A stretch of 64,000 nucleotides of DNA from Melioribacteraceae bacterium (GTDB taxonomy: Bacteria; Bacteroidota; Ignavibacteria; Ignavibacteriales; Melioribacteraceae): the NCBI GenBank assembly GCA_021739765.1, contig JAIPBD010000002.1, positions 248,001-312,000 of the forward strand. The letters run 5' to 3'. Shown piece by piece: positions 34,090 through 41,683 of the stretch. A program made the translations under genes and the position numbers. The notes beneath the pieces were generated by a model. That model had not been told where the DNA came from. It searched no databases and saw only the letters and a program-made list of their open reading frames with translations. Each line of letters begins with the position of its first letter. Within the stretch, counting starts at the first letter, position 1.

Positions 34090-36150
34090 TTGTCGAAAGT
34101 TCACTGTTCAATCTTGGTTTTGTTCTTTTTAATTTTGCAGAGCAATTATGCAAAAGCACAAACCGTTATCCAATCCGATACACTTTCCTCAAAAAACAAT
34201 CCGGCTGCAGATTCACTAAAAATAAATTCTGAAATTGTAAAGGATACCTTGAAACCCGTTTTGAGTTTTGGAATTCTTGACCGGGATAAAATTGGATATC
34301 GAAACACTTCGAAAGAAATTAGAAAAATTGATTATAGAAATGTTGGACAGTTGTTTGATAATTTTCCCGCTGCATATTTCGCTGATTTAGGACAACTCGG
34401 TTCCCCTTCTGAAATTTTCATGTACGGATTGGGATTCCGCAATACAACTTTTCTTGAAGAACAAGTTTCAATTAACAACCCGTATTTTAATGTTTTTGAT
34501 TTGAACACCTATCAATCGGAAAGAATTGGAATGATTGAAATCCTTCCTCTTTCCAGGGCTTTCAGTATTGGATTCGAAAGTAATCCGACCGCGGTAAATT
34601 TTATCCGCAAAGATGAAATCGGAATCGTGCCGAGAACAAGAATCAGATTAATGCAGGGCCCTAACAGTGAAGGATTTGTTGATGTTCGATTCAACAGATA
34701 TATGACGAAAAAAATCAATCTGAATTTTGATGTAACAAATTACAATACCGTTGATAGGTTTTTAAATTCTTCAACAAGTGGATGGCAGACAGCATTGGAG
34801 CTAAAATATTACCTTTCAAACAACCACAATATCAAAGCGAACTACACGCATGTAAATTCGCAATATCAGATAAACGGCGGGGTTGATAATGAATCTGTTC
34901 AATCATTAATCGCGACAGGAGAAGATCCGGATTTGCTTTTTAATGAATCCCTCGCCCCCGTGACAAATTCGACTTCCTATAAAAAGATAAAAGCAAATAA
35001 TCTCCGTTTGGATTTGATGAGCAAATCCGGGGAGAATTTTAATTCGTTGATTTCGCTTTATCATAATTCTGAGCTGCAAGAATTCCGCTCAAATGAATTA
35101 TTGAAAAGTGATATCGATCCTTTTATCAAGAATGAACATGAAGTTATAAGGTCCGGTCTAAGTGCGAATGCCCGACTTACGGCGGGAATGTTTCGGGTAA
35201 ATTCTAACGCGGGATTTGAATCATTAAGTTTTGATTCTGATCTTTCATTAATAAAAAAGGATAGCCGGATTTATGCGGGAATTACGGGAAGTGCCGATTT
35301 AATCGAAAACTTTCTCCGACCAAGCGTCACTTTGAAATATTCTAAAAATGATTTGGATTCGTATTCAGGATTAGGCTTCGATTTATTGCTAAACTTAAAA
35401 GACGAGCTATCACTCTTTATGGGATACTCTTCTTTTGAGAGATCAAATAATTACATCGATTATAACCTTCTGTTGCAAAACTCTAATCTCAATTTCAGTC
35501 TTGCCGAAAACCTTTCACCAATATTTATCCATCCCGGAAGGACTAATACTTTGGAAGTGAAAGCGAATTACGCGACTGGCAAAACAAATGCTGCTGTAAA
35601 ATATTTCCGAATCGAAAACGAGAATATCGATCAATACTTTGTAGATAAAATTATTCTGACGAACTCCAAGCCGATGTTAAACGGAATAAATCTATTTGCG
35701 GAAATGGAGAAATGGAATATTCTTCTGACCACAAACTTTACACTCTATCCTTCAGCCGAAGAGAGCGATTATTTTGGCCAGCCTCAATTCACTTTAAATA
35801 CCGGTATTTATTATGTAGATACTTTATTTAATGAGAATCTGAAACTGAAAACGGGATTAAATTTCAAAGCAATCGGAACACAAAAAGTTTTTAAGTATGA
35901 TTTCGAAACTTACACGAAACTCAACTATTCGTACTATCCCGAGATTTATATCAGCAGCTATGATCTAAATGATAGAATTGAAGCCGCTCAATATTCAATC
36001 GATTTCTATCTTGCCGGAAATATCCAAAATCTTGCGACGGTTTATTTTATCTTTGAAAACATCCTCAACAATCAATACTACTTTGTACCGTACTATCCAA
36101 AACAAGAACGTGGTCTTCGTTTTGGCGTTTCATGGGATATCAATAACTGA
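34090..36150 (+). CDS. TonB-dependent-receptor-like outer membrane protein
   Basis: 686 aa. A signal peptide (ending YAKA) precedes a plug-like domain (NVGQLFDNFPAAYFADLGQLGSPSEIFMYG, about residues 80-150, followed by IEILPLSRAF) and a long stretch of alternating aromatic/hydrophobic beta strands (residues 180-686) ending in GLRFGVSWDI, as in a 22-strand barrel. The plug suits a TonB receptor, but there is no visible TonB box, so transport substrate is unknown. TTG start at 34090; an AAGGG ribosome site is 10 nt upstream. Confidence 0.72.
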   Translation: MSKVHCSILVLFFLILQSNYAKAQTVIQSDTLSSKNNPAADSLKINSEIVKDTLKPVLSFGILDRDKIGYRNTSKEIRKIDYRNVGQLFDNFPAAYFADLGQLGSPSEIFMYGLGFRNTTFLEEQVSINNPYFNVFDLNTYQSERIGMIEILPLSRAFSIGFESNPTAVNFIRKDEIGIVPRTRIRLMQGPNSEGFVDVRFNRYMTKKINLNFDVTNYNTVDRFLNSSTSGWQTALELKYYLSNNHNIKANYTHVNSQYQINGGVDNESVQSLIATGEDPDLLFNESLAPVTNSTSYKKIKANNLRLDLMSKSGENFNSLISLYHNSELQEFRSNELLKSDIDPFIKNEHEVIRSGLSANARLTAGMFRVNSNAGFESLSFDSDLSLIKKDSRIYAGITGSADLIENFLRPSVTLKYSKNDLDSYSGLGFDLLLNLKDELSLFMGYSSFERSNNYIDYNLLLQNSNLNFSLAENLSPIFIHPGRTNTLEVKANYATGKTNAAVKYFRIENENIDQYFVDKIILTNSKPMLNGINLFAEMEKWNILLTTNFTLYPSAEESDYFGQPQFTLNTGIYYVDTLFNENLKLKTGLNFKAIGTQKVFKYDFETYTKLNYSYYPEIYISSYDLNDRIEAAQYSIDFYLAGNIQNLATVYFIFENILNNQYYFVPYYPKQERGLRFGVSWDINN

Positions 36151-36233
36151 CCTTTTCTTATTGAATTGAGAATTATTCCTTTTTGTGATAGCTTATGTAG
36201 TCCAAAAAATTTTACAATAGGAAAGGCACACAA

Positions 36234-39134
36234 ATGAAGAGGATTATTCTATTATTCTTTGCGGCATTTATTGGATTAAATGCTCAAACAACGTACACAA
36301 CCTTCCCCCAATCTCCCACCGTTTTTGATTCACTTGAAATCACGTTTGATGTAACCAATACCACTCGCAATTTAGCCGGCTATTCCGGGCAAGTTTACGC
36401 GCATACAGGTGTATCGGTTGAAAACGCATCCGGGGGAATTGATAGGTGGCAACATGTTATTGAAGGCTGGGGCAACGATAACACACAGCCGAAATTAACC
36501 AGAGTATCAACCAACATTTATAAACTTATAATTCCCGATCTGCGAGAATTTTATTCAATTCCGGTTTCTGTAGATCTTAGTGATGTGAAAGAAATTTGCA
36601 TCGTTTTGAGATCCGCAAATACGACCGGCGATTATCAACAAACCGAAGATTTGTTCATTACATTATTTGGTGCAGGAATAACGGTGTTAGTTAACAATCC
36701 GTCTTTTGCGGTCGATTATGTTGCAGATGAAAATAACCCGTTTATTATGTCGCGTGCAAGCAGTTTACAATTTGAAGCGAGCGCTGCGGCTGTGGGAACC
36801 GAAGTTGACAGTATGTTTTTCTGGATCGGAAATAGTTTAATTAAATCTGCATCCGGCGATAAACTAACTCATTATTTGGTCGGCAGTTCCTCACCGGTTG
36901 GATTGAACTTATCACACGTAATAGCCAAAGATACAGCCGGAATTGCAGATACAATGTCATTTTACATGTTAATTACTCCAACTCCGGTTTCTGCTTCGTT
37001 ACCGCAAGGAATTGAGGCGGGAATTAATTATACATCGGATAATTCAGTTACACTTGCGCTAGAAGCTCCGGGTAAGCAACGTGTTTACGTTGTCGGTGAT
37101 TTTAATAATTGGCAATTAAACGATGATTATTATATGAAAAGAACTCCCGATGGTAAAATTTTCTGGCTTGAGATCACAGGATTAACACCCGGCGAGGAAT
37201 ACGCATTTCAGTATTTAGTTGATGGTTACGGAGGAACAGTTCGAATTGCTGATCCATACACAGAAAAAATTCTGCATTGGGATGATTCTTGGATTTCGAA
37301 TTCTACTTATTCCAACTTAAAGGATTATCCTTTTGATTCAAATCAATTCGCGGTAAGCGTTCTTCAAACCGGTAAGCAAGAATACCAGTGGGAAGTAACG
37401 GATTTTACACCACCCGCAAAAGATGAAATGGTAATTTATGAATTGCATATTCGTGATTGGGTTCAAAATCACGACTACAAATCATTGATTGATTCAATCG
37501 GTTACTTCGAAAGATTAGGAGTTAATGTAATTGAGTTGATGCCGATTAACGAATTCGAAGGAAATGAAAGCTGGGGATATAATCCCGCATTTTATTTCGC
37601 GCCGGATAAATATTACGGTCCGGAAAACGATTTGAAGAAATTTATTGATGAATGTCATAAAAGAGATATTGCCGTATTTATTGATTTAGTACTAAACCAC
37701 TCATTCGGTCAATCACCTCTTGTTCGAATGTACGCTGAGGGAAATTATGGGCCCGCAGCGAATGATAACCCCTGGTACAACTCCGTCTGTCCTCACAGTT
37801 TTTGCTGGGGTGAAGACTTCAACCACGCTTCACAATACACCAAGGATTTTATCGATCGGGTTAATCGCCATTGGATTGAAGAATTTAACGTGGACGGTTA
37901 CAGATATGATTACACACGCGGATTCACAAACAGCGACAACGGATACGACCAAAACAGAATCAACAATCTTAAAAGGATGGCTGACGAAATTTGGTCATAT
38001 GATTCCGACTTTACAATTATTCTTGAACACTGGTGCGACAATGCCGAAGAAAAGATACTTACTGATTATGGAATGATGGTCTGGGCAAATGTTACACATG
38101 CTTACCAAGAAGGTGCCATGGGATACAACGAAAGCAGCAAATCGGATTTTAGCGGAGCTTCCTACAAAGCTCGTGGTTTTACAAAGCCACATATTGTGAG
38201 TTATATGGAAAGCCACGACGAAGAACGAATAATGTACAAGAATAAATTGTATGGAAATTCGAGCGGTAATTACAATACAAAAGATCCTTCTACACGATTG
38301 GACAGAATGGCTCTTGCGGCGACTTTCTTTTTCCCGATTCCCGGACCAAAAATGATTTGGCAATTTGGAGAACTCGGTTATGATGTTTCAATTAATATGA
38401 ACATCAATGAAGAATTGCCTCCATCTAATTGGGACGAAGATGCCTACAGGACGGATAGAAAACCTATCAAGTGGCAATATTATCAAGATCCGGATAGAAG
38501 AGATCTGTTTAATGTTTTCAGACAACTTATCCATTTGAAGAAGAATTACGATGTGTTCAAAACAACGGATTACGGAATGAATGCAAGTGGAGCATTAAAA
38601 ACGATACATCTCGCCCACAGCTCGATGGATGTAACAATTCTTGGGAATTTTGGCGTTACTGAAGCAAATATTACTCCATATTTCCAACAAACCGGGAAAT
38701 GGTACGAATACTTCACGGGCGACAGTATTTCAGTAAGCGATCCAACATCCTGGATTTTACTTTCCCCAGGTGAGTACAGACTTTACACATCGGTAAAAAT
38801 TGATAATCCTTATATAGTAACCGGTGTTTCGGATGGAAACAAAAATAATTTACCAACCGAAACAAAGTTGCTGGCAAATTATCCGAATCCGTTTAATCCA
38901 AGTACAACAATCTCTTATACACTCAATCAATCCAGTTTTGTTGAGGTGAATATTTACAATAGTTTGGGTCAATTGGTTCGAAAACTTGTTTCGGAAGAAA
39001 ACACCGCCGGATCGTATTCGGTGATATGGGATGGTAAAAACAATTTCGGCAAAGAGATGAGTTCAGGTATTTATATCGTATCAATGACCGGACAAAATTT
39101 TAATTTTTCACAAAAAATAATGTTGTTAAAATAA
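36234..39134 (+). CDS. Secreted GH13 alpha-amylase-family enzyme with T9SS domain
   Basis: 966 aa. Signal peptide (ends LNAQ), an N-terminal beta domain, a CBM48-like starch-binding region near residues 265-350 (VYVVGDFNNWQLND), then the GH13 barrel: ELMPINEFEG, DLVLNHSFGQSP, the nucleophile Asp559 in GYRYDYTRG, the acid/base Glu598 in ILEHW, and Asp662 in ESHDEER. The tail is a T9SS sorting domain, NYPNPFNPSTTISYTL then KIMLLK. Cleaves or rearranges alpha-glucans (amylase, pullulanase or branching-type not resolved) outside the cell. Neighbour genes give no pathway. Confidence 0.92.
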   Translation: MKRIILLFFAAFIGLNAQTTYTTFPQSPTVFDSLEITFDVTNTTRNLAGYSGQVYAHTGVSVENASGGIDRWQHVIEGWGNDNTQPKLTRVSTNIYKLIIPDLREFYSIPVSVDLSDVKEICIVLRSANTTGDYQQTEDLFITLFGAGITVLVNNPSFAVDYVADENNPFIMSRASSLQFEASAAAVGTEVDSMFFWIGNSLIKSASGDKLTHYLVGSSSPVGLNLSHVIAKDTAGIADTMSFYMLITPTPVSASLPQGIEAGINYTSDNSVTLALEAPGKQRVYVVGDFNNWQLNDDYYMKRTPDGKIFWLEITGLTPGEEYAFQYLVDGYGGTVRIADPYTEKILHWDDSWISNSTYSNLKDYPFDSNQFAVSVLQTGKQEYQWEVTDFTPPAKDEMVIYELHIRDWVQNHDYKSLIDSIGYFERLGVNVIELMPINEFEGNESWGYNPAFYFAPDKYYGPENDLKKFIDECHKRDIAVFIDLVLNHSFGQSPLVRMYAEGNYGPAANDNPWYNSVCPHSFCWGEDFNHASQYTKDFIDRVNRHWIEEFNVDGYRYDYTRGFTNSDNGYDQNRINNLKRMADEIWSYDSDFTIILEHWCDNAEEKILTDYGMMVWANVTHAYQEGAMGYNESSKSDFSGASYKARGFTKPHIVSYMESHDEERIMYKNKLYGNSSGNYNTKDPSTRLDRMALAATFFFPIPGPKMIWQFGELGYDVSINMNINEELPPSNWDEDAYRTDRKPIKWQYYQDPDRRDLFNVFRQLIHLKKNYDVFKTTDYGMNASGALKTIHLAHSSMDVTILGNFGVTEANITPYFQQTGKWYEYFTGDSISVSDPTSWILLSPGEYRLYTSVKIDNPYIVTGVSDGNKNNLPTETKLLANYPNPFNPSTTISYTLNQSSFVEVNIYNSLGQLVRKLVSEENTAGSYSVIWDGKNNFGKEMSSGIYIVSMTGQNFNFSQKIMLLK

Positions 39135-39146
39135 TTTTCGAATGAG

Positions 39147-39605
39147 ATGAAGAGTCACTTTTTACATTTGTTTGAGTATAATCTGTGGGCAAATGAAAAT
39201 ATTTACAAAGCGATTAAAGATTCAAACGAAATTCAAAACGAATGTTTGAAACTTTTTAGTCATATAATTTCCAGTCAAGATTTATGGTTGGATCGAATTA
39301 ATGGTGGCTCTTCATTTCAAATTGATATTTGGCAGACTTATAATTTGAGAGAAGCAGAATTTCTATTTAATAAAAGCAATGATGCATGGATCAATTTTCT
39401 AGAAGAATCTTCCGATGACGGGATGCAAAGAAGGAAGAAGTATAAAAACAGTGAAGGATTGGATTTTAGGAATACCGTTTTGGAAATTACTCAGCACGTG
39501 ATTAATCATTCGAATTACCATCGAGCCGGAATAAACTCGCTATTGAAACAAAACGATTGTGCACCCGCAAAAACCGATTACATTCTTTACGTCCGCGCGA
39601 TTTGA
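39147..39605 (+). CDS. DinB family protein
   Basis: 152 aa, four-helix DinB-like fold: FEYNLWANENIYKAI at the start, LFSHIISSQDLWLDRI, and TQHVINHSNYHRAGI, whose His residues together with His43-type residue in LFSHII form the predicted divalent-metal triad. DinB-like proteins are metal-binding thiol transferases in some systems (bacillithiol or mycothiol S-transferases); that would fit the YpdA gene upstream, but is inference. Its end overlaps the convergent RNA methyltransferase gene by 19 nt. Confidence 0.85.
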   Translation: MKSHFLHLFEYNLWANENIYKAIKDSNEIQNECLKLFSHIISSQDLWLDRINGGSSFQIDIWQTYNLREAEFLFNKSNDAWINFLEESSDDGMQRRKKYKNSEGLDFRNTVLEITQHVINHSNYHRAGINSLLKQNDCAPAKTDYILYVRAI

Positions 39606-40360
39606 TTTTTATATGCGACTTCTGCCAAAATTATCGCGTTCGCGTTAGCTACATTTAATGATTCGGCATTACCAAATTTTGCAATGCTAATTTTTTGATC
39701 GGTTATACCCAATAATTCCGCAGACGGACCTTCGGATTCGTTGCAAAAAACAAGAACAAACTTATCTGAAAATGAAAATTCTCTATAATCCCTCGAATTC
39801 AAATCAGCCGAAACAATCTTGTAACCATTCGATTTTAACTCCTCAAGATCGCTGATAAAATTCGAACATTCTTGTATTCTTAAATGAAATAATGAACCCA
39901 TCGACGAACGAACCACTTTCGGATTATATATCTCCGCAGAATTTTCGCTAATCAACAAATCACTCATTCCGAACCAATCGCAATTTCGAATAATTGTACC
40001 AAGATTACCAGGATCGGAAATATCCTCGAGCGCAATAATCATGTCGGCATTTTTATGTAAACCCGTTGTGGTTTTGTTAACCACAGCAACAACCCCGGAC
40101 GGAGTTTTTGTATCAGAAAGCTTGGCGACGTCTTTTGCGCTAATAATTTCGATTCGAATACCATCAAAAACTCTATCATCAAAAAAATTGGGATTATCTT
40201 CATAAAATTCATTTGTTGTGATTATAACTTCGGTAGACAAACCCGAAGTACGCGCCTCCCTGACAAGTTTTTTGCCTTCAATTAAAAATTTATTCTCAGC
40301 CAAACGGTACTTTTTTAACAATAACGAACTGTAATATTTCAACTGATTTTTACTAATCAT
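39587..40360 (-). CDS. TrmH/SpoU family RNA 2'-O-methyltransferase
   Basis: About 257 aa. An N-terminal substrate-binding domain (ENKFLIEGKKLVREA) and a SPOUT catalytic domain with LEDISDPGNLGTIIRNCDWFG, VVRSSMGSLFHLRI, LVFCNESEGPS, and SIAKFGNAESLNVANANAIILAE. Methylates the ribose of rRNA or tRNA using SAM through a knotted fold. The frame extends to TTG at 40369, but ATG at 40360 is the more usual start. Target RNA unknown. Adjacent to tRNA-Thr by position only. Confidence 0.9.
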   Translation of the reverse strand: MISKNQLKYYSSLLLKKYRLAENKFLIEGKKLVREARTSGLSTEVIITTNEFYEDNPNFFDDRVFDGIRIEIISAKDVAKLSDTKTPSGVVAVVNKTTTGLHKNADMIIALEDISDPGNLGTIIRNCDWFGMSDLLISENSAEIYNPKVVRSSMGSLFHLRIQECSNFISDLEELKSNGYKIVSADLNSRDYREFSFSDKFVLVFCNESEGPSAELLGITDQKISIAKFGNAESLNVANANAIILAEVAYKNQIART

Positions 40361-40446
40361 CGGCCGCAAATAATTTTAGATAAAATGCAAAATACAAATT
40401 GCGTACAAATAGAAAAAACATTAAATTTTGTATCTATATTTTTTAC

Positions 40447-40505
40447 TTCAGTAGCTCAGTTGGTAGATTTACCCCGTATTTCAGGGGCAGCCGAATTTAC
40501 TGAAA
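40447..40505 (+). pseudogene. tRNA-like fragment upstream of tRNA-Thr
   Basis: A 59-nt sequence with perfect 7-bp acceptor-like ends (TTCAGTA at 40447-40453, TACTGAA at 40498-40504) and a D-arm block GTAGCTCAGTTGGTAGA identical over 17 nt to that in the functional tRNA-Thr 76 bases downstream. It has a CCCC/GGGG stem with an 8-nt loop in place of a proper anticodon arm and lacks a TTCGA T-loop. Too short and irregular for a canonical tRNA; most likely a decayed or rearranged tRNA gene. Confidence 0.5.
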
Positions 40506-40521
40506 TGAAAGAAAAGTTTTT

Positions 40522-40594
40522 GCTGGTGTAGCTCAGTTGGTAGAGCAGCTGATTTGTAATCAGCCGGTCGGTGGTTCGAGTCCTCTCACCAGCT
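40522..40594 (+). tRNA. tRNA-Thr (anticodon UGU)
   Basis: 73 nt with acceptor stem GCTGGTG/CACCAGC and discriminator T, D-arm GCTC-AGTTGGTA-GAGC, anticodon arm GCTGA-TTTGTAA-TCAGC (anticodon TGT, reads ACA) and T-arm GGTGG-TTCGAGT-CCTCT. The T-stem has one U-U mismatch in its middle. CCA is not encoded. A terminator hairpin follows at once. The 3' 45 nt are the left copy of the island attachment repeat. Confidence 0.95.
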
Positions 40595-40642
40595 CTCAAA
40601 AAGCTCGATTTTGAAATGAAATCGGGCTTTTTTGTTTTAAAG
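40550..40642. repeat. Left attachment repeat (attL) of the genomic island
   Basis: 93 bp starting in the tRNA-Thr anticodon stem and running through the tRNA terminator. It is repeated directly at 55531-55623 with a single mismatch (A at 40614, T at 55595). The tRNA is left intact on this side, as expected for tyrosine-integrase insertion into a tRNA 3' end. Confidence 0.93.
40602..40638 (+). terminator. tRNA-Thr terminator
   Basis: Stem AGCTCGATTT with AAATCGGGCT (one G-U pair) and a following T-run. It is part of the 93-bp att repeat and is therefore duplicated at attR. Confidence 0.8.
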
Positions 40643-41096
40643 CAATTTGAAAGTCACGCTGATTACAGCTTTTTCAGTATGAACTCGGTATGTACTACTC
40701 GTTATTGTTTTGAAATAGATTACCGAAACAAGTATAAATATTTTTCTTTTCTTTCCCAAAATTCACGCTCCATGTAAACGGAGCAAAGTCGGGCATATTC
40801 CCTCCCCGACTTAGCGTAGTGATGTTTTAGTGATTATGTAAGACCGCACGTAAAAATATTTTTAATGTCGTGCGGTCGATTGTGCCGAGTTTATATAACG
40901 CCACATTATGCGACAGGACAGAATTTCTTATTTACGTTGGGACTGCCCCAGCTTGTTGCATAAATGTGTGTTATGTAAATCTGGCTGCCTATACTCTGAT
41001 TTTCTGAATATTCAATGAGAGGTTTTTCTACCCATAAGATTTCCAATATGAATTAATGAAATGGCTTTGAAATAGAAATAATTTCTTTAATTCATA
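40643..41096. other. Structured non-coding left end of the island
   Basis: About 450 bases with no credible gene but four inverted repeats: GCTCC/GGAGC at 40767-40784, AAGTCGGG/CCCGACTT at 40786-40812, a perfect 9-bp GACCGCACG/CGTGCGGTC at 40842-40877, and a 20-bp pair with one mismatch at 41043-41100. The first three are consecutive, as in a folded RNA or a recombinase/relaxase substrate. Function unknown. Confidence 0.6.
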
Positions 41097-41402
41097 TTGG
41101 CTCAAAAGAATGTGCAATTGAAGACGGAAGGATGGAGTCTTTATTTGCACGCCTTTTTAACGAATAATGAATTACCTCAAGTAATTTTCTGTGAAGCTAT
41201 GAGCAGAAATTTACGGACTGTGAGCTTAGTAGGATCTGGCTTTGTTTACTGGAGCTTCACGGAAGACAATATAGAATTAGTCTTTGGAATAGTTTTGTCT
41301 GGAGTGGAGCGACAACTCCGCGACTATATGAATGTCGATTTTAGCAAGAGTAATTTAATGCGAGTACTCGAGCATTTATTTACGGTGGTGAAAACGATTT
41401 AG
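41097..41402 (+). CDS. Possible small island protein, unknown
   Basis: Open frame of 101 codons starting TTG, with an amphipathic, plausible composition (LPQVIFCEAMSRNLRTVSL, LVFGIVLSGVERQLRDYM). No family recognised, no ribosome site is convincing, and the TTG lies inside the right arm of a 20-bp inverted repeat; GTG at 41112 or TTG at 41118 are alternative starts. It is followed by a strong hairpin, which favours a real transcript. Confidence 0.35.
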   Translation: MAQKNVQLKTEGWSLYLHAFLTNNELPQVIFCEAMSRNLRTVSLVGSGFVYWSFTEDNIELVFGIVLSGVERQLRDYMNVDFSKSNLMRVLEHLFTVVKTI

Positions 41403-41426
41403 AATAGAAAACGAATGTAAACTTTG

Positions 41427-41461
41427 AACCTTGTCCAATAATTAAAAAATTGGACAAGGTT
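41427..41461. terminator. Hairpin between convergent island genes
   Basis: Perfect 13-bp stem AACCTTGTCCAAT / ATTGGACAAGGTT with loop AATTAAAAA, between the 101-codon frame (plus) and the end of the hsd operon (minus). No long T-run on either side; likely a bidirectional terminator. Confidence 0.7.
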
Positions 41462-41477
41462 TAGAGTGGTAACTTGG

Positions 41478-41681
41478 TTAAGATGTTAGAACAATTTTTG
41501 AGGCTCTTGTGTATGCAGCTTTTTCTCTTTTCTCAAGATCTCTTCTAAAATCTCTCATCTCTTGATTTACTCTTCTATTAATTTCTGCCATTTTCTCATC
41601 TGAAAAAAGTAATTCCCCCTCCACCTCATTTTCAAGAAATGATTTTTTTGGGGTAGCTTCTGTTCTTTCTTCATTAGGCAT
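41478..41681 (-). CDS. Small charged protein at the end of the hsd operon
   Basis: 67 aa, highly charged, with a predicted amphipathic or coiled-coil helix (DEKMAEINRRVNQEMRDFRRDLEKREK). No family recognised. The gene starts 2 nt after the stop of the protease-like gene, so it belongs to the same transcript. It could be an antitoxin-like or adaptor peptide; there is no direct evidence. Confidence 0.6.
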   Translation of the reverse strand: MPNEERTEATPKKSFLENEVEGELLFSDEKMAEINRRVNQEMRDFRRDLEKREKAAYTRASKIVLTS

Positions 41682-41683
41682 TT

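Noticed and set aside
34087-34097. AGCTTGTCGA match at the start of the TonB-receptor-like gene
   Set aside because: It shares ten bases with the palindrome loop but has no complementary arms, so it is probably chance.
40522-40594. tRNA-Thr as a disrupted gene because of the T-stem mismatch
   Set aside because: The same mismatch is present in the attR copy, all other arms are regular, and one mismatch is tolerated, so the gene is probably functional.
40571-40777. 68-codon frame over tRNA-Thr and its terminator
   Set aside because: It overlaps the tRNA and att repeat and has no protein features.
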